From assembly GCA_026225945.1 (NCBI GenBank), contig JAMJFZ010000177.1, forward strand, positions 62,001 to 126,000: DNA of 64,000 nt. The letters are read 5' to 3'. The DNA comes from Cricetomys ansorgei (taxonomy: Eukaryota; Chordata; Mammalia; Rodentia; Nesomyidae). Each line of letters starts with the position of its first letter. Positions within the stretch are counted from its first letter, which is position 1. A model generated the notes under the pieces. That model was not told the origin of the DNA. It saw nothing but the letters and a program-made list of their open reading frames with translations, and searched no databases. Made by a program: the position numbers and the translations under genes. Positions 24,626-35,440 of this stretch are shown one piece after another.

Positions 24626-26553
24626 CACACACACAGAGTGCGCGGACCACACAGGCACACAAGTACACAGGCGCACACCGACTCCCTCTCGCACAAACAC
24701 ACAGTCACAGGAAATGTTCTCGGACAGTGGACCCTGGAGCCTGCAAATTTTCTATACTCTGGTAACTATTATGACCCCTGAGATTCCATGGACGAGCCAG
24801 AGCCTGACAGGGGACTTCTGGATCCTTGAAGCTGGGCTTTCTTTCTCCTTTGGTGTGATGCAAGGAGAACTAGTCAGGGGAAGCCACGAACGTGTATGGC
24901 GCCTCCATGGGAGTCTGGCATCACAAGGAGGTGGTTTTACCAACAGGAAGGAGCTTAGCAAATGTAGTCTGGGTGGTCTGATGCCTCTGTGACGTCTTTA
25001 GAGCAGGATTCAGTGTCCAAAGACAGGCGGGGTCTGGGACCTGGAAGGCTGTGCTTCGCCGTGCCCAGCCAGCCAAGCCCTGTGGCTCTTGGCCAGCAGG
25101 GCGGCTGCCCGCATGCATCCTGGCCTGGTCGCGGGACACCTGGAACTGCTCCTTGCCAAATCTCTCCCGGGCCGCCAGGAAGCCTGTAGATGAATTGGGT
25201 GCTTCCTGTGCAGCCAGGCCTAGATGCTCCCGCCTAGCCTGTGTGTCATGCCCGGGCAGAAACCGGGAACTGCCAGCGCGAGCAGCAAAGCAATTCCGCT
25301 TGATGGCAGTAGTGCACTGTGCTCGTCAACTGCCTGGCGTCTCAGCCTGACTCCCTCCGCCCTCTTGGAGGCAAAAAAAACGGCTACCGGCAATCAGGCA
25401 TCCTCAGGGGAGGAGCCAGAGAAAGAGGAATCAAGGCCTGGACATAGGAGACTGAGACCCTCCCCCTCCCTTAGGGTAGCCGTCCAGCACCCGTATCGGA
25501 CTCATCAGGTCCCTGGGCCCAGCACTGGCTTCCCACCTGGCAGAAGAAGGCTCTGTGTGCAAACTGGACAGTTGTGTGCATTGTGAGGGCTCCAGTGTCT
25601 CAGGCCCGAGCACATAGCCTGATGTGAGATGAGTCAGGCCTCTGGAAACCTCGGGTCTTCTTGCCCTTGGAACCAAGGGTGTTGCCTCCAGGATCCACAT
25701 CCCATCAGGGGTCAGTAGGACGCTGCTGCACATGACCCAAAGACGGGGCCCTGCTACTGAGGGGTCCGGGGACATCCACGACCTCCCCTGAAGTGGCGGG
25801 ACAGACGTCCAAGACCCTGATGTGAGGAAAAGAAGAAACATTCCGTCCACCTGTGCCCTTGCCTACCAGGCCCTGACTTTTGTTCCCCAAGCTTACCGGT
25901 TCCATGGCATTGCCAGGCAGCCACTATGAGCTATCTCTAGGTAGGTCACAAGCACTCCCTCGCCACAGCCCATCCCCTTCCCTGCCCCTCGAACAACATC
26001 CACACCACCACTGGGGATACTCGGTTTGCTCTCCTTCAGACAAAGCCCACAAGTGACTCTTGGTCTCTACCGACACTTCACCCTGCTACTTACCTGAGGC
26101 TGGAAATAGGCAGGCAAGCAACTCAGACCCTTCTGACAAGACTCAAGTGGACACCCGTGCACCTAGGCGCAAGGCAGAATACACAGTTCTCACGGGTCCC
26201 ACCAGGATCCCCACAAAATATATCCACCCCTAACCTCCACAGTCACTTCCCACATAAGAACCTCTCAAGCCGCCTGCATCCTATGTCCTGCAGACCAGAC
26301 ATGAGGGACAGGAACAAAACACCATAGAGCAGTCAATCCAGAGAATGGCTCTGTTTGACTACCAGACTACATGCAAACTTTCATATCTCTCTCTCTCTCT
26401 CTGTCTCTGTCTTCACCTCTCTCCTCTCTCTCTGTCTTTCTATCTGCCTCTCTCTCTCTCTCTCTCTCTCTCTCGTTCTCTCCCTCTCTCCCCCTTTCCC
26501 CTCTTCCTCTCTCTCTGACTAACTTGTAATCTCTCTCCATTTCCGTGTCCTTG
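23892..26553 (+). repeat. Repeat unit 10 (transitional; first with the 15-bp element, 2662 bp)
   Basis: First unit carrying the 15-bp element (25095-25109) and GACATAGGAG (near 25440). It still has CCTCCCCC, CAGACAAAGC, CCATGGTATC and CTTTCTATCTG. The first CT/CA block has an altered end (CACAGAACACATAG) and the spacer reads GACAACACACC. Private changes include a lost base near 26313 (GACAGGAACA) and an extra C near 26501. Confidence 0.97.
25095..25109 (+). promoter_or_regulatory. 15-bp element completing a CTCF-like motif (units 10-24)
   Basis: Units 1-9 read CTTGGCCCGCATGC here. Units 10-24 read CTTGGCC, then 15 extra bases, then CGCATGC. Other copies start at 27758, 30439, 33181, 35896, 38617, 41349, 44073, 46802, 49528, 52258, 54976, 57706, 60434 and 63138. 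The joined sequence TGGCCAGCAGGGCGGCTG resembles the CTCF core CCASYAGRKGGC: 10 of 12 positions match ungapped, or all 12 if one extra C is allowed. The two mismatches fall at normally strong positions, so the site may be weak. GCC at both ends suggests that the short form arose by slippage deletion. Confidence 0.55.
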
Positions 26554-27131
26554 TCACTCACTCATAGACAGACATTCCTGGCCATGGTATCCTGGGCAGA
26601 CATGACTGTCTGTGTAACAGATGATATACCATGGGCACTCCGGCAAAGTTTTCCCTTTCCCAGGCAGCCTTTCTCCCATGAGCACTGAGAGTCTCCAGAA
26701 GCCCTTCTCCACAAGGCTAAGACCTTGCCTGATGGAGCCTATTAAAGAGACCACCTTCCCAGGCTATTGGGGACAACTCTCCCATTAGGTAGCCAGCCTC
26801 CTTTAGGCAGCCTCTCTGATGCTGCGAATGGTGCTCCCTTGGAGAGGGCCTGCCTGCTCTGAGTTCTCAGAGGTGTCCGGGTTGCCAATCCCAAGGATGG
26901 GTCCTGCAAACTTCAATGTTGTTATCAGACAATTGGTAAGACAGACCTTAGACAGGTACAGGGTCATCCGGAAAAGAGTCTAGACCTCATGGCCAGCTTA
27001 TATACTGAGGGATGGGACCCTGAAGGGGGCTTCCCCTTCACAAGGACTTGACTTTTCCCTCCCAATCAGGGGCATACATAGCTTCCTATTCGGAGGACTC
27101 CCAGAGAAAAACCTATGCACTCTCTCTGTTT

Positions 27132-27196
<65 letters not shown>

Positions 27197-27245
27197 TTGC
27201 AGAAACGGACACACCCACACACAGACACAAACAGACAAACACCCA

Positions 27246-27288
<43 letters not shown>

Positions 27289-29217
27289 CACACACACAGA
27301 GTGCGCGGACCACACAGGCACACAAGTACACAGGCGCACACCGACTCCCTCTCGCACAAACACACAGTCACAGGAAATGTTCTCGGACAGTGGACCCTGG
27401 AGCCTGCAAATTTTCTATACTCTGGTAACTATTATGACCCCTGAGATTCCATGGACGAGCCAGAGCCTGACAGGGGACTTCTGGATCCTTGAAGCTGGGC
27501 TTTCTTTCTCCTTTGGTGTGATGCAAGGAGAACTAGTCAGGGGAAGCCACGAACGTGTATGGCGCCTCCATGGGAGTCTGGCATCACAAGGAGGTGGTTT
27601 TACCAACAGGAAGGAGCTTAGCAAATGTAGTCTGGGTGGTCTGATGCCTCTGTGACGTCTTTAGAGCAGGATTCAGTGTCCAAAGACAGGCGGGGTCTGG
27701 GACCTGGAAGGCTGTGCTTCGCCGTGCCCAGCCAGCCAAGCCCTGTGGCTCTTGGCCAGCAGGGCGGCTGCCCGCATGCATCCTGGCCTGGTCGCGGGAC
27801 ACCTGGAACTGCTCCTTGCCAAATCTCTCCCGGGCCGCCAGGAAGCCTGTAGATGAATTGGGTGCTTCCTGTGCAGCCAGGCCTAGATGCTCCCGCCTAG
27901 CCTGTGTGTCATGCCCGGGCAGAAACCGGGAACTGCCAGCGCGAGCAGCAAAGCAATTCCGCTTGATGGCAGTAGTGCACTGTGCTCGTCAACTGCCTGG
28001 CGTCTCAGCCTGACTCCCTCCGCCCTCTTGGAGGCAAAAAAAAACGGCTACCGGCAATCAGGCATCCTCAGGGGAGGAGCCAGAGAAAGAGGAATCAAGG
28101 CCTGGACATAGGAGACTGAGACCCGCCCCCTCCCTTAGGGTAGCCGTCCAGCACCCGTATCGGACTCATCAGGTCCCTGGGCCCAGCACTGGCTTCCCAC
28201 CTGGCAGAAGAAGGCTCTGTGTGCAAACTGGACAGTTGTGTGCATTGTGAGGGCTCCAGTGTCTCAGGCCCGAGCACATAGCCTGATGTGAGATGAGTCA
28301 GGCCTCTGGAAACCTCGGGTCTTCTTGCCCTTGGAACCAAGGGTGTTGCCTCCAGGATCCACATCCCATCAGGGGTCAGTAGGACGCTGCTGCACATGAC
28401 CCAAAGACGGGGCCCTGCTACTGAGGGGTCCGGGGACATCCACGACCTCCCCTGAAGTGGCGGGACAGACGTCCAAGACCCTGATGTGAGGAAAAGAAGA
28501 AACATTCCGTCCACCTGTGCCCTTGCCTACCAGGCCCTGACTTTTGTTCCCCAAGCTTACCGGTTCCATGGCATTGCCAGGCAGCCACTATGAGCTATCT
28601 CTAGGTAGGTCACAAGCACTCCCTCGCCACAGCCCATCCCCTTCCCTGCCCCTCGAACAACATCCACACCACCACTGGGGATACTCGGTTTGCTCTCCTT
28701 CAGCCAAAGCCCACAAGTGACTCTTGGTCTCTACCGACACTTCACCCTGCTACTTACCTGAGGCTGGAAATAGGCAGGCAAGCAACTCAGACCCTTCTGA
28801 CAAGACTCAAGTGGACACCCGTGCACCTAGGCGCAAGGCAGAATACACAGTTCTCACGGGTCCCACCAGGATCCCCACAAAATATATCCACCCCTAACCT
28901 CCACAGTCACTTCCCACATAAGAACCTCTCAAGCCGCCTGCATCCTATGTCCTGCAGACCAGACATGAGGGACAGGGAACAAAACACCATAGAGCAGTCA
29001 ATCCAGAGAATGGCTCTGTTTGACTACCAGACTACATGCAAACTTTCATATTCTCTCTCTCTCTCTCTGTCTCTGTCTTCACCTCTCTCCTCTCTCTCTG
29101 TCTTTGTATCTGCTCTCTCTCTCTCTCTCTCTCTCTCTCGTTCTCTCCCTCTCTCCCCCTTTCCCTCTTCCTCTCTCTCTGACTAACTTGTAATCTCTCT
29201 CCATTTCCGTGTCCTTG
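26554..29217 (+). repeat. Repeat unit 11 (transitional; first with the GC box, 2664 bp)
   Basis: First unit with the GC box CCCGCCCCC (28122-28130), CAGCCAAAGC (near 28701), CAGGGAACAA (near 28975) and CAATCAGGGG (near 27064). The TATA-like sequence is altered to CATACATAG (27073-27081). It keeps CCATGGTATC. Two extra bases near 27001 (TTATATACTG) are private. Confidence 0.97.
28122..28130 (-). promoter_or_regulatory. GC box (Sp1/KLF type) gained from unit 11 on
   Basis: Units 1-10 read GACCCTCCCCCTCCC; unit 11 and all later units read GACCCGCCCCCTCCC. The change creates GGGGGCGGG on the minus strand, a full GC box. It falls about 350-380 bases from the 15-bp element. Confidence 0.55.
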
Positions 29218-29792
29218 TCACTCACTCATAGACAGACATTCCTGGCCATAGTATCCTGGGCAGACATGACTGTCTGTGTAACAGATGATATACCATGGGC
29301 ACTCCGGCAAAGTTTTCCCTTTCCCAGGCAGCCTTTCTCCCATGAGCACTGAGAGTCTCCAGAAGCCCTTCTCCACAAGGCTAAGACCTTGCCTGATGGA
29401 GCCTATTAAAGAGACCACCTTCCCAGGCTATTGGGGACAACTCTCCCATTAGGTAGCCAGCCTCCTTTAGGCAGCCTCTCTGATGCTGCGAATGGTGCTC
29501 CCTTGGAGAGGGCCTGCCTGCTCTGAGTTCTCAGAGGTGTCCGGGTTGCCAATCCCAAGGATGGGTCCTGCAAACTTCAATGTTGTTATCAGACAATTGG
29601 TAAGACAGACCTTAGACAGGTACAGGGTCATCCGGAAAAGAGTCTAGACCTCATGGCCAGCTTATACTGAGGGATGGGACCCTGAAGGGGGCTTCCCCTT
29701 CACAAGGACTTGACTTTTCCCTCCCAATCAGGGGCATACATAGCTTCCTATTCGGAGGACTCCCAGAGAAAAACCTATGCACTCTCTCTGTT

Positions 29793-29847
<55 letters not shown>

Positions 29848-29923
29848 ATAGTTGCAGACACAGACACACACAGTTGCAGAAACAGACACACCCACACACA
29901 GACACAAACAGACAAACACCCAC

Positions 29924-29969
<46 letters not shown>

Positions 29970-31913
29970 CACACACACAGAGTGCGCGGACCACACAGGC
30001 ACACAAGTACACAGGCGCACACCGACTCCCTCTCGCACAAACACACAGTCACAGAAAATGTTCTCGGACAGTGGACCCTGGAGCCTGCAAATTTTCTATA
30101 CTCTGGTAACTATTATGACCCCTGAGATTCCATGGACGAGCCAGAGCCTGACAGGGGACTTCTGGATCCTTGAAGCTGGGCTTTCTTTCTCCTTTGGTGT
30201 GATGCAAGGAGAACTAGTCAGGGGAAGCCACGAACGTGTATGGCGCCTCCATGGGAGTCTGGCATCACAAGGAGGTGGTTTTACCAACAGGAAGGAGCTT
30301 AGCAAATGTAGTCTGGGTGGTCTGATGCCTCTGTGACGTCTTTAGAGCAGGATTCAGTGTCCAAAGACAGGCGGGGTCTGGGACCTGGAAGGCTGTGCTT
30401 CGCCGTGCCCAGCCAGCCAAGCCCTGTGGCTCTTGGCCAGCAGGGCGGCTGCCCGCATGCATCCTGGCCTGGTCGCGGGACACCTGGAACTGCTCCTTGC
30501 CAAATCTCTCCCGGGCCGCCAGGAAGCCTGTAGATGAATTGGGTGCTTCCTGTGCAGCCAGGCCTAGATGCTCCCGCCTAGCCTGTGTGTCATGTCCGGG
30601 CAGAAACCGGGAACTGCCAGCGCGAGCAGCAAAGCAATTCCGCTTGATGGCAGTAGTGCACTGTGCTCGTCAACTGCCTGGCGTCTCAGCCTGACTCCCT
30701 CCGCCCTCTTGGAGGCAAAAAAAACGGCTACCGGCAATCAGGCATCCTCAGGGGAGGAGCCAGAGAAAGAGGAATCAAGGCCTGGACATAGGAGACTGAG
30801 ACCCGCCCCCTCCCTTAGGGTAGCCGTCCAGCACCCGTATCGGACTCATCAGGTCCCTGGGCCCAGCACTGGCTTCCCACCTGGCAGAAGAAGGCTCTGT
30901 GTGCAAACTGGACAGTTGTGTGCATTGTGAGGGCTCCAGTGTCTCAGGCCCGAGCACATAGCCTGATGTGAGATGAGTCAGGCCTCTGGAAACCTCGGGT
31001 CTTCTTGCCCTTGGAACCAAGGGTGTTGCCGTCCAGGATCCACATCCCATCAGGGGTCAGTAGGACGCTGCTGCACATGACCCAAAGACGGGGCCCTGCT
31101 ACTGAGGGGTCCCGGGGACATCCACGACCTCCCCTGAAGTGGCGGGACAGACGTCCAAGACCCTGATGTGAGGAAAAGAAGAAACATTCCGTCCACCTGT
31201 GCCCTTGCCTACCAGGCCCTGACTTTTGTTCCCCAAGCTTACCGGTTCCATGGCATTGCCGTAGGCAGACCTCAACTATGAGCTAACTCTAGGTAGGTCC
31301 AAAAGCACTCCTCTCCGGCCACAAGCCCATCCCCTTCCCTGCCCCTCGAACAACATCCACACCACCACTGGGGATACTCGGTTTGCTCTCCTTCAGCCAA
31401 AGCCCACAAGTGACNNNNNNNNNNNNNNNNNNNNNNNNNNNNNNNNNNNNNNNNNNNNNNNNNNNNNNNNNNNNNNNNNNNNNNNNNNNNNNNNNNNNNN
31501 NNNNNNNNNNNNNNNNNNNNNNNNNNNNNNNNNNNNNNNNNNNNNNNNNNNNNNNNNNNNNNNNNNNNNNNNNNNNNNNNNNNNNNNNNNNNNNNNNNNN
31601 NNNNNNNNNNNNNNNNNNNNNNNNNNNNNNNNNNNNNNNNNNNNNNNNNNNNNNNNNNNNNNNNNNNNNNNNNNNNNNNNNNNNNNNNNNNNNNNNNNNN
31701 NNNNNNNNNNNNNNNNNNNNNNNNNNNNNNNNNNNNNNNNNNNNNNNNNNNNNNNNNNNNNNNNNNNNNNNNNNNNNNNNNNNNNNNNNNNNNNNNNNNN
31801 NNNNNNNNNNNNNNNNNNNNNNNNNNNNNNNNNNNNNNNNNNNNNNNNNNNNNNNNNNNNNNNNNNNNNNNNNNNNNNNNNNNNNNNNNNNNNNNNNNNN
31901 NNNNNNNNNNNNN
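29218..31913 (+). repeat. Repeat unit 12 (transitional; end lost in the gap)
   Basis: First unit with CCATAGTATC (near 29246) and CACAGAAAATG (near 30050). It shares the altered CATACATAG (29735-29743) with unit 11 only. Its microsatellite region holds a tandem copy of a GTTGCAG-containing segment (29848-29880), intermediate between the two-block short units and the three-block long units. The palindrome TGCCCGGGCA is changed to TGTCCGGGCA near 30593. The end coordinate is extrapolated, because the boundary lies in the N gap. Confidence 0.85.
31029..31335. other. Degraded sequence on the left flank of the gap
   Basis: Compared with the same region in all other units, this stretch has many private indels and substitutions: an extra G near 31031, an extra C near 31113, and from 31261 to 31330 about ten differences such as GTAGGCAGACCTCAAC, CTAACTCTAGG and TCCAAAAGCAC. 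Such density is seen nowhere else in the window. It fits unpolished read ends next to a gap better than real divergence. Confidence 0.85.
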
Positions 31914-32141
31914 NNNNNNNNNNNNNNNNNNNNNNNNNNNNNNNNNNNNNNNNNNNNNNNNNNNNNNNNNNNNNNNNNNNNNNNNNNNNNNNNNNNNNNN
32001 NNNNNNNNNNNNNNNNNNNNNNNNNNNNNNNNNNNNNNNNNNNNNNNNNNNNNNNNNNNNNNNNNNNNNNNNNNNNNNNNNNNNNNNNNNNNNNNNNNNN
32101 NNNNNNNNNNNNNNNNNNNNNNNNNNNNNNNNNNNNNNNNN
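31415..32141. other. Assembly gap (727 Ns) inside the array
   Basis: The Ns replace the end of unit 12 and the start of unit 13. The matching stretch is 724 bases in units 11/12 (28722-29445) and 722 bases in units 13/14 (34144-34865), so the gap length is almost exactly what one missing unit segment needs. Either the length was estimated from spanning reads or bases were masked after assembly. No extra whole unit is needed to explain it, but collapsed copies cannot be excluded. Confidence 0.97.
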
Positions 32142-32486
32142 ACATTAGGTAGCCAGCCTCCTTTAGGCAGCCTCTCTGATGCTGCGAATGGTGCTCCCTT
32201 GGAGAGGGCCTGCCTGCTCTGAGTTCTCAGAGGTGCCCGGGTTGCCAATCCCAAGGATGGGTCCTGCAAACTTCAATGTTGTTATCAGACAATTGGTAAG
32301 ACAGACCTTAGACAGGTACAGGGTCATCCGGAAAAGAGTCTAGACCTCATGGCCAGCTTATACTGAGGGATGGGACCCTGAAGGGGGCTTCCCCTTCACA
32401 AGGACTTGACTTTTCCCTCCCAATCAGGGGCATAAATAGCTTCCTATTCGGAGGACTCCCAGAGAAAAACCTATGCACTCTCTCTG

Positions 32487-32488
32487 TT

Positions 32489-32558
<70 letters not shown>

Positions 32559-32672
32559 TTGCAGACACAGACACACCCACACACAGACACAAACAGACAC
32601 ACACACACTCTCTCTCTCTCTCACAGGAAACACACCCACACACAGACACAAACAGACAAACACCCACTCTCC

Positions 32673-32722
<50 letters not shown>
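32487..32722 (+). repeat. Expanded three-module CT/CA block (long subfamily)
   Basis: Three CT-then-CA modules replace the two of short units. The extra module is bounded by CTCTCTCTCACAG|GAAACACACCC at 32626/32627. This ordering recurs in units 13-19 and 21-24 with changes in the GTTGCAG segment, and in altered form in unit 20. The extra module accounts for most of the length difference between the subfamilies. The CT run followed by CACAG|G also resembles a 3' splice site that short units do not have here. Confidence 0.93.
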
Positions 32723-32726
<4 letters not shown>

Positions 32727-33966
32727 GCGTGGACCACACAGGCACACAAGTACACAGGCGCACACCGACTCCCTCTCGCACAAACACACAGTCACAGAAA
32801 ATGTTCTCGGACAGTGGACCCTGGAGCCTGCAAATTTTCTATACTCTGGTAACTATTATGACCCCTGAGATTCCATGGACGAGCCAGAGCCTGACAGGGG
32901 ACTTCTGGATCCTTGAAGCTGGGCTTTCTTTCTCCTTTGGTGTGATGCAAGGAGAACTAGTCAGGGAAGCCACGAACGTGTATGGCGCCTCCATGGGAGT
33001 CTGGCATCACAAGGAGGTGGTTTTACCAACAGGAAGGAGCTTAGCAAATGTAGTCTGGGTGGTCTGATGCCTCTGTGACGTCTTTAGAGCAGGATTCAGT
33101 GTCCAAAGACAGGCGGGGTCTGGGACCTGGAAGGCTGTGCTTCGCCGTGCCCAGCCAGCCAAGCCCTGTGGCTCTTGGCCAGCAGGGCGGCTGCCCGCAT
33201 GCATCCTGGCCTGGTCGCGGGACACCTGGAACTGCTCCTTGCCAAATCTCTCCCGGGCCGCCAGGAAGCCTGTAGATGAATTGGGTGCTTCCTGTGCAGC
33301 CAGGCCTAGATGCTCCCGCCTAGCCTGTGTGTCATGCCCGGGCAGAAACCGGGAACTGCCAGCGCGAGCAGCAAAGCAATTCCGCTTGATGGCAGTAGTG
33401 CACTGTGCTCGTCAACTGCCTGGCGTCTCAGCCTGACTCCCTCCGCCCTCTTGGAGGCAAAAAAAAACGGCTACCGGCAATCAGGCATCCTCAGGGGAGG
33501 AGCCAGAGAAAGAGGAATCAAGGCCTGGACATAGGAGACTGAGACCCGCCCCCTCCCTTAGGGTAGCCGTCCAGCACCCGTATCGGACTCATCAGGTCCC
33601 TGGGCCCAGCACTGGCTTCCCACCTGGCAGAAGAAGGCTCTGTGTGCAAACTGGACAGTTGTGTGCATTGTGAGGGCTCCAGTGTCTCAGGCCCGAGCAC
33701 ATAGCCTGATGTGAGATGAGTCAGGCCTCTGGAAACCTCGGGTCTTCTTGCCCTTGGAACCAAGGGTGTTGCCTCCAGGATCCACATCCCATCAGGGGTC
33801 AGTAGGACGCTGCTGCACATGACCCAAAGACGGGGCCCTGCTACTGAGGGGTCCGGGGACATCCACGACCTCCCCTGAAGTGGCGGGACAGACGTCCAAG
33901 ACCCTGATGTGAGGAAAAGAAGAAACATTCCGTCCACCTGTGCCCTTGCCTACCAGGCCCTGACTT

Positions 33967-34602
33967 TTGTTCCCCAAGCTTACCGGTTCCATGGCATTGC
34001 CAGGCAGCCACTATGAGCTATCTCTAGGTAGGTCACAAGCACTCCCTCGCCACAGCCCATCCCCTTCCCTGCCCCCGAACAACATCCACACCACCACTGG
34101 GGATACTCGGTTTGCTCTCCTTCAGCCAAAGCCCACAAGTGACTCTTGGTCTCTACCGACACTTCACCCTGCTACTTACCTGAGGCTGGAAATAGGCACG
34201 CAAGCAACTCAGACCCTTCTGACAAGACTCAAGTGGACACCCGTGCACCTAGGCGCAAGGCAGAATACACAGTTCTCTCGGGTCCCACCAGGATCCCCAC
34301 AAAATATACCCACCCCTAACCTCCACAGTCACTTCCCACATAAGAACCTCTCAAGCCGCCTGCATCCTATGTCCTGCAGACCAGACATGAGGGACAGGGA
34401 ACAAAACACCATAGAGCAGTCAATCCAGAGAATGGCTCTGTTTGACTACCAGACTACATGCAAACTTTCATATTCTCTCTCTCTCTCTGTCTCTGTCTTC
34501 ACCTCTCTCCTCTCTCTCTGTCTTTGTATCTGCTCTCTCTCTCTCTCTCTCTCTCTCTCGTTCTCTCCCTCTCTCCCCCTTTCCCTCTTCCTCTCTCTCT
34601 GA
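33967..34602 (+). other. 211-codon open frame created by a one-base deletion (units 13-20)
   Basis: Loss of a T in TGCCCCTCGAAC joins two frames into 211-215 codons, starting MFPKLTGSMALPG and ending in Ser-Leu repeat from the CT tract. It is present in units 13-20 (34602, 37327, 40050, 42769, 45496, 48225, 50960 and 53687 are the ends). Units 21 and 23 carry the T form again, and unit 22 has another C-run version. The low-complexity end and patchy distribution argue against a gene. Confidence 0.15.
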
Positions 34603-34637
34603 CTAACTTGTAATCTCTCTCCATTTCCGTGTCCTTG

Positions 34638-35215
34638 TCACTCACTCATAGACAGACATTCCTGGCCATAGTATCCTGGGCAGACATGACTGTCTGTGTA
34701 ACAGATGATATACCATGGGCACTCCGGCAAAGTTTTCCCTTTCCCAGGCAGCCTTTCTCCCATGAGCACTGAGAGTCTCCAGAAGCCCTTCTCCACAAGG
34801 CTAAGACCTTGCCTGATGGAGCCTATTAAAGAGACCACCTTCCCAGGCTATTGGGGACAACTCTCCCATTAGGTAGCCAGCCTCCTTTAGGCAGCCTCTC
34901 TGATGCTGCGAATGGTGCTCCCTTGGAGAGGGCCTGCCTGCTCTGAGTTCTCAGAGGTGCCCGGGTTGCCAATCCCAAGGATGGGTCCTGCAAACTTCAA
35001 TGTTGTTATCAGACAATTGGTAAGACAGACCTTAGACAGGTACAGGGTCATCCGGAAAAGAGTCTAGACCTCATGGCCAGCTTATACTGAGGGATGGGAC
35101 CCTGAAGGGGGCTTCCCCTTCACAAGGACTTGACTTTTCCCTCCCAATCAGGGGCATAAATAGCTTCCTATTCGGAGGACTCCCAGAGAAAAACCTATGC
35201 ACTCTCTCTGTTTTT

Positions 35216-35281
<66 letters not shown>

Positions 35282-35386
35282 ACACAGACACACCACACAC
35301 AGACACACACACACCCACACTCTCTCTCTCTCTCTCACAGGAAACACACCCACACACAGACACAAACAGACAAACACCCACTCTCC

Positions 35387-35440
<54 letters not shown>

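Larger units (their letters stand above)
31914..34637 (+). repeat. Repeat unit 13 (first long-subfamily unit; start lost in the gap)
   Basis: The start is extrapolated from the CATTAGG landmark at 32143, assuming the same 229-base offset as unit 14. First unit with the third CT/CA module, GGTGCCCGGG (near 32234), GGCACGCAAG (near 34195), AATATACCCACC (near 34303), TTCTCTCGGG (near 34273) and the one-base loss giving TGCCCCCGAAC (near 34070). A private substitution gives GCGTGGACC near 32727, and one G is lost near 32966. Confidence 0.88.

Noticed and set aside
31289..32269. Long open frames of 250-326 codons across 31289-32269
   Set aside because: They consist mostly of undetermined residues from the N gap.
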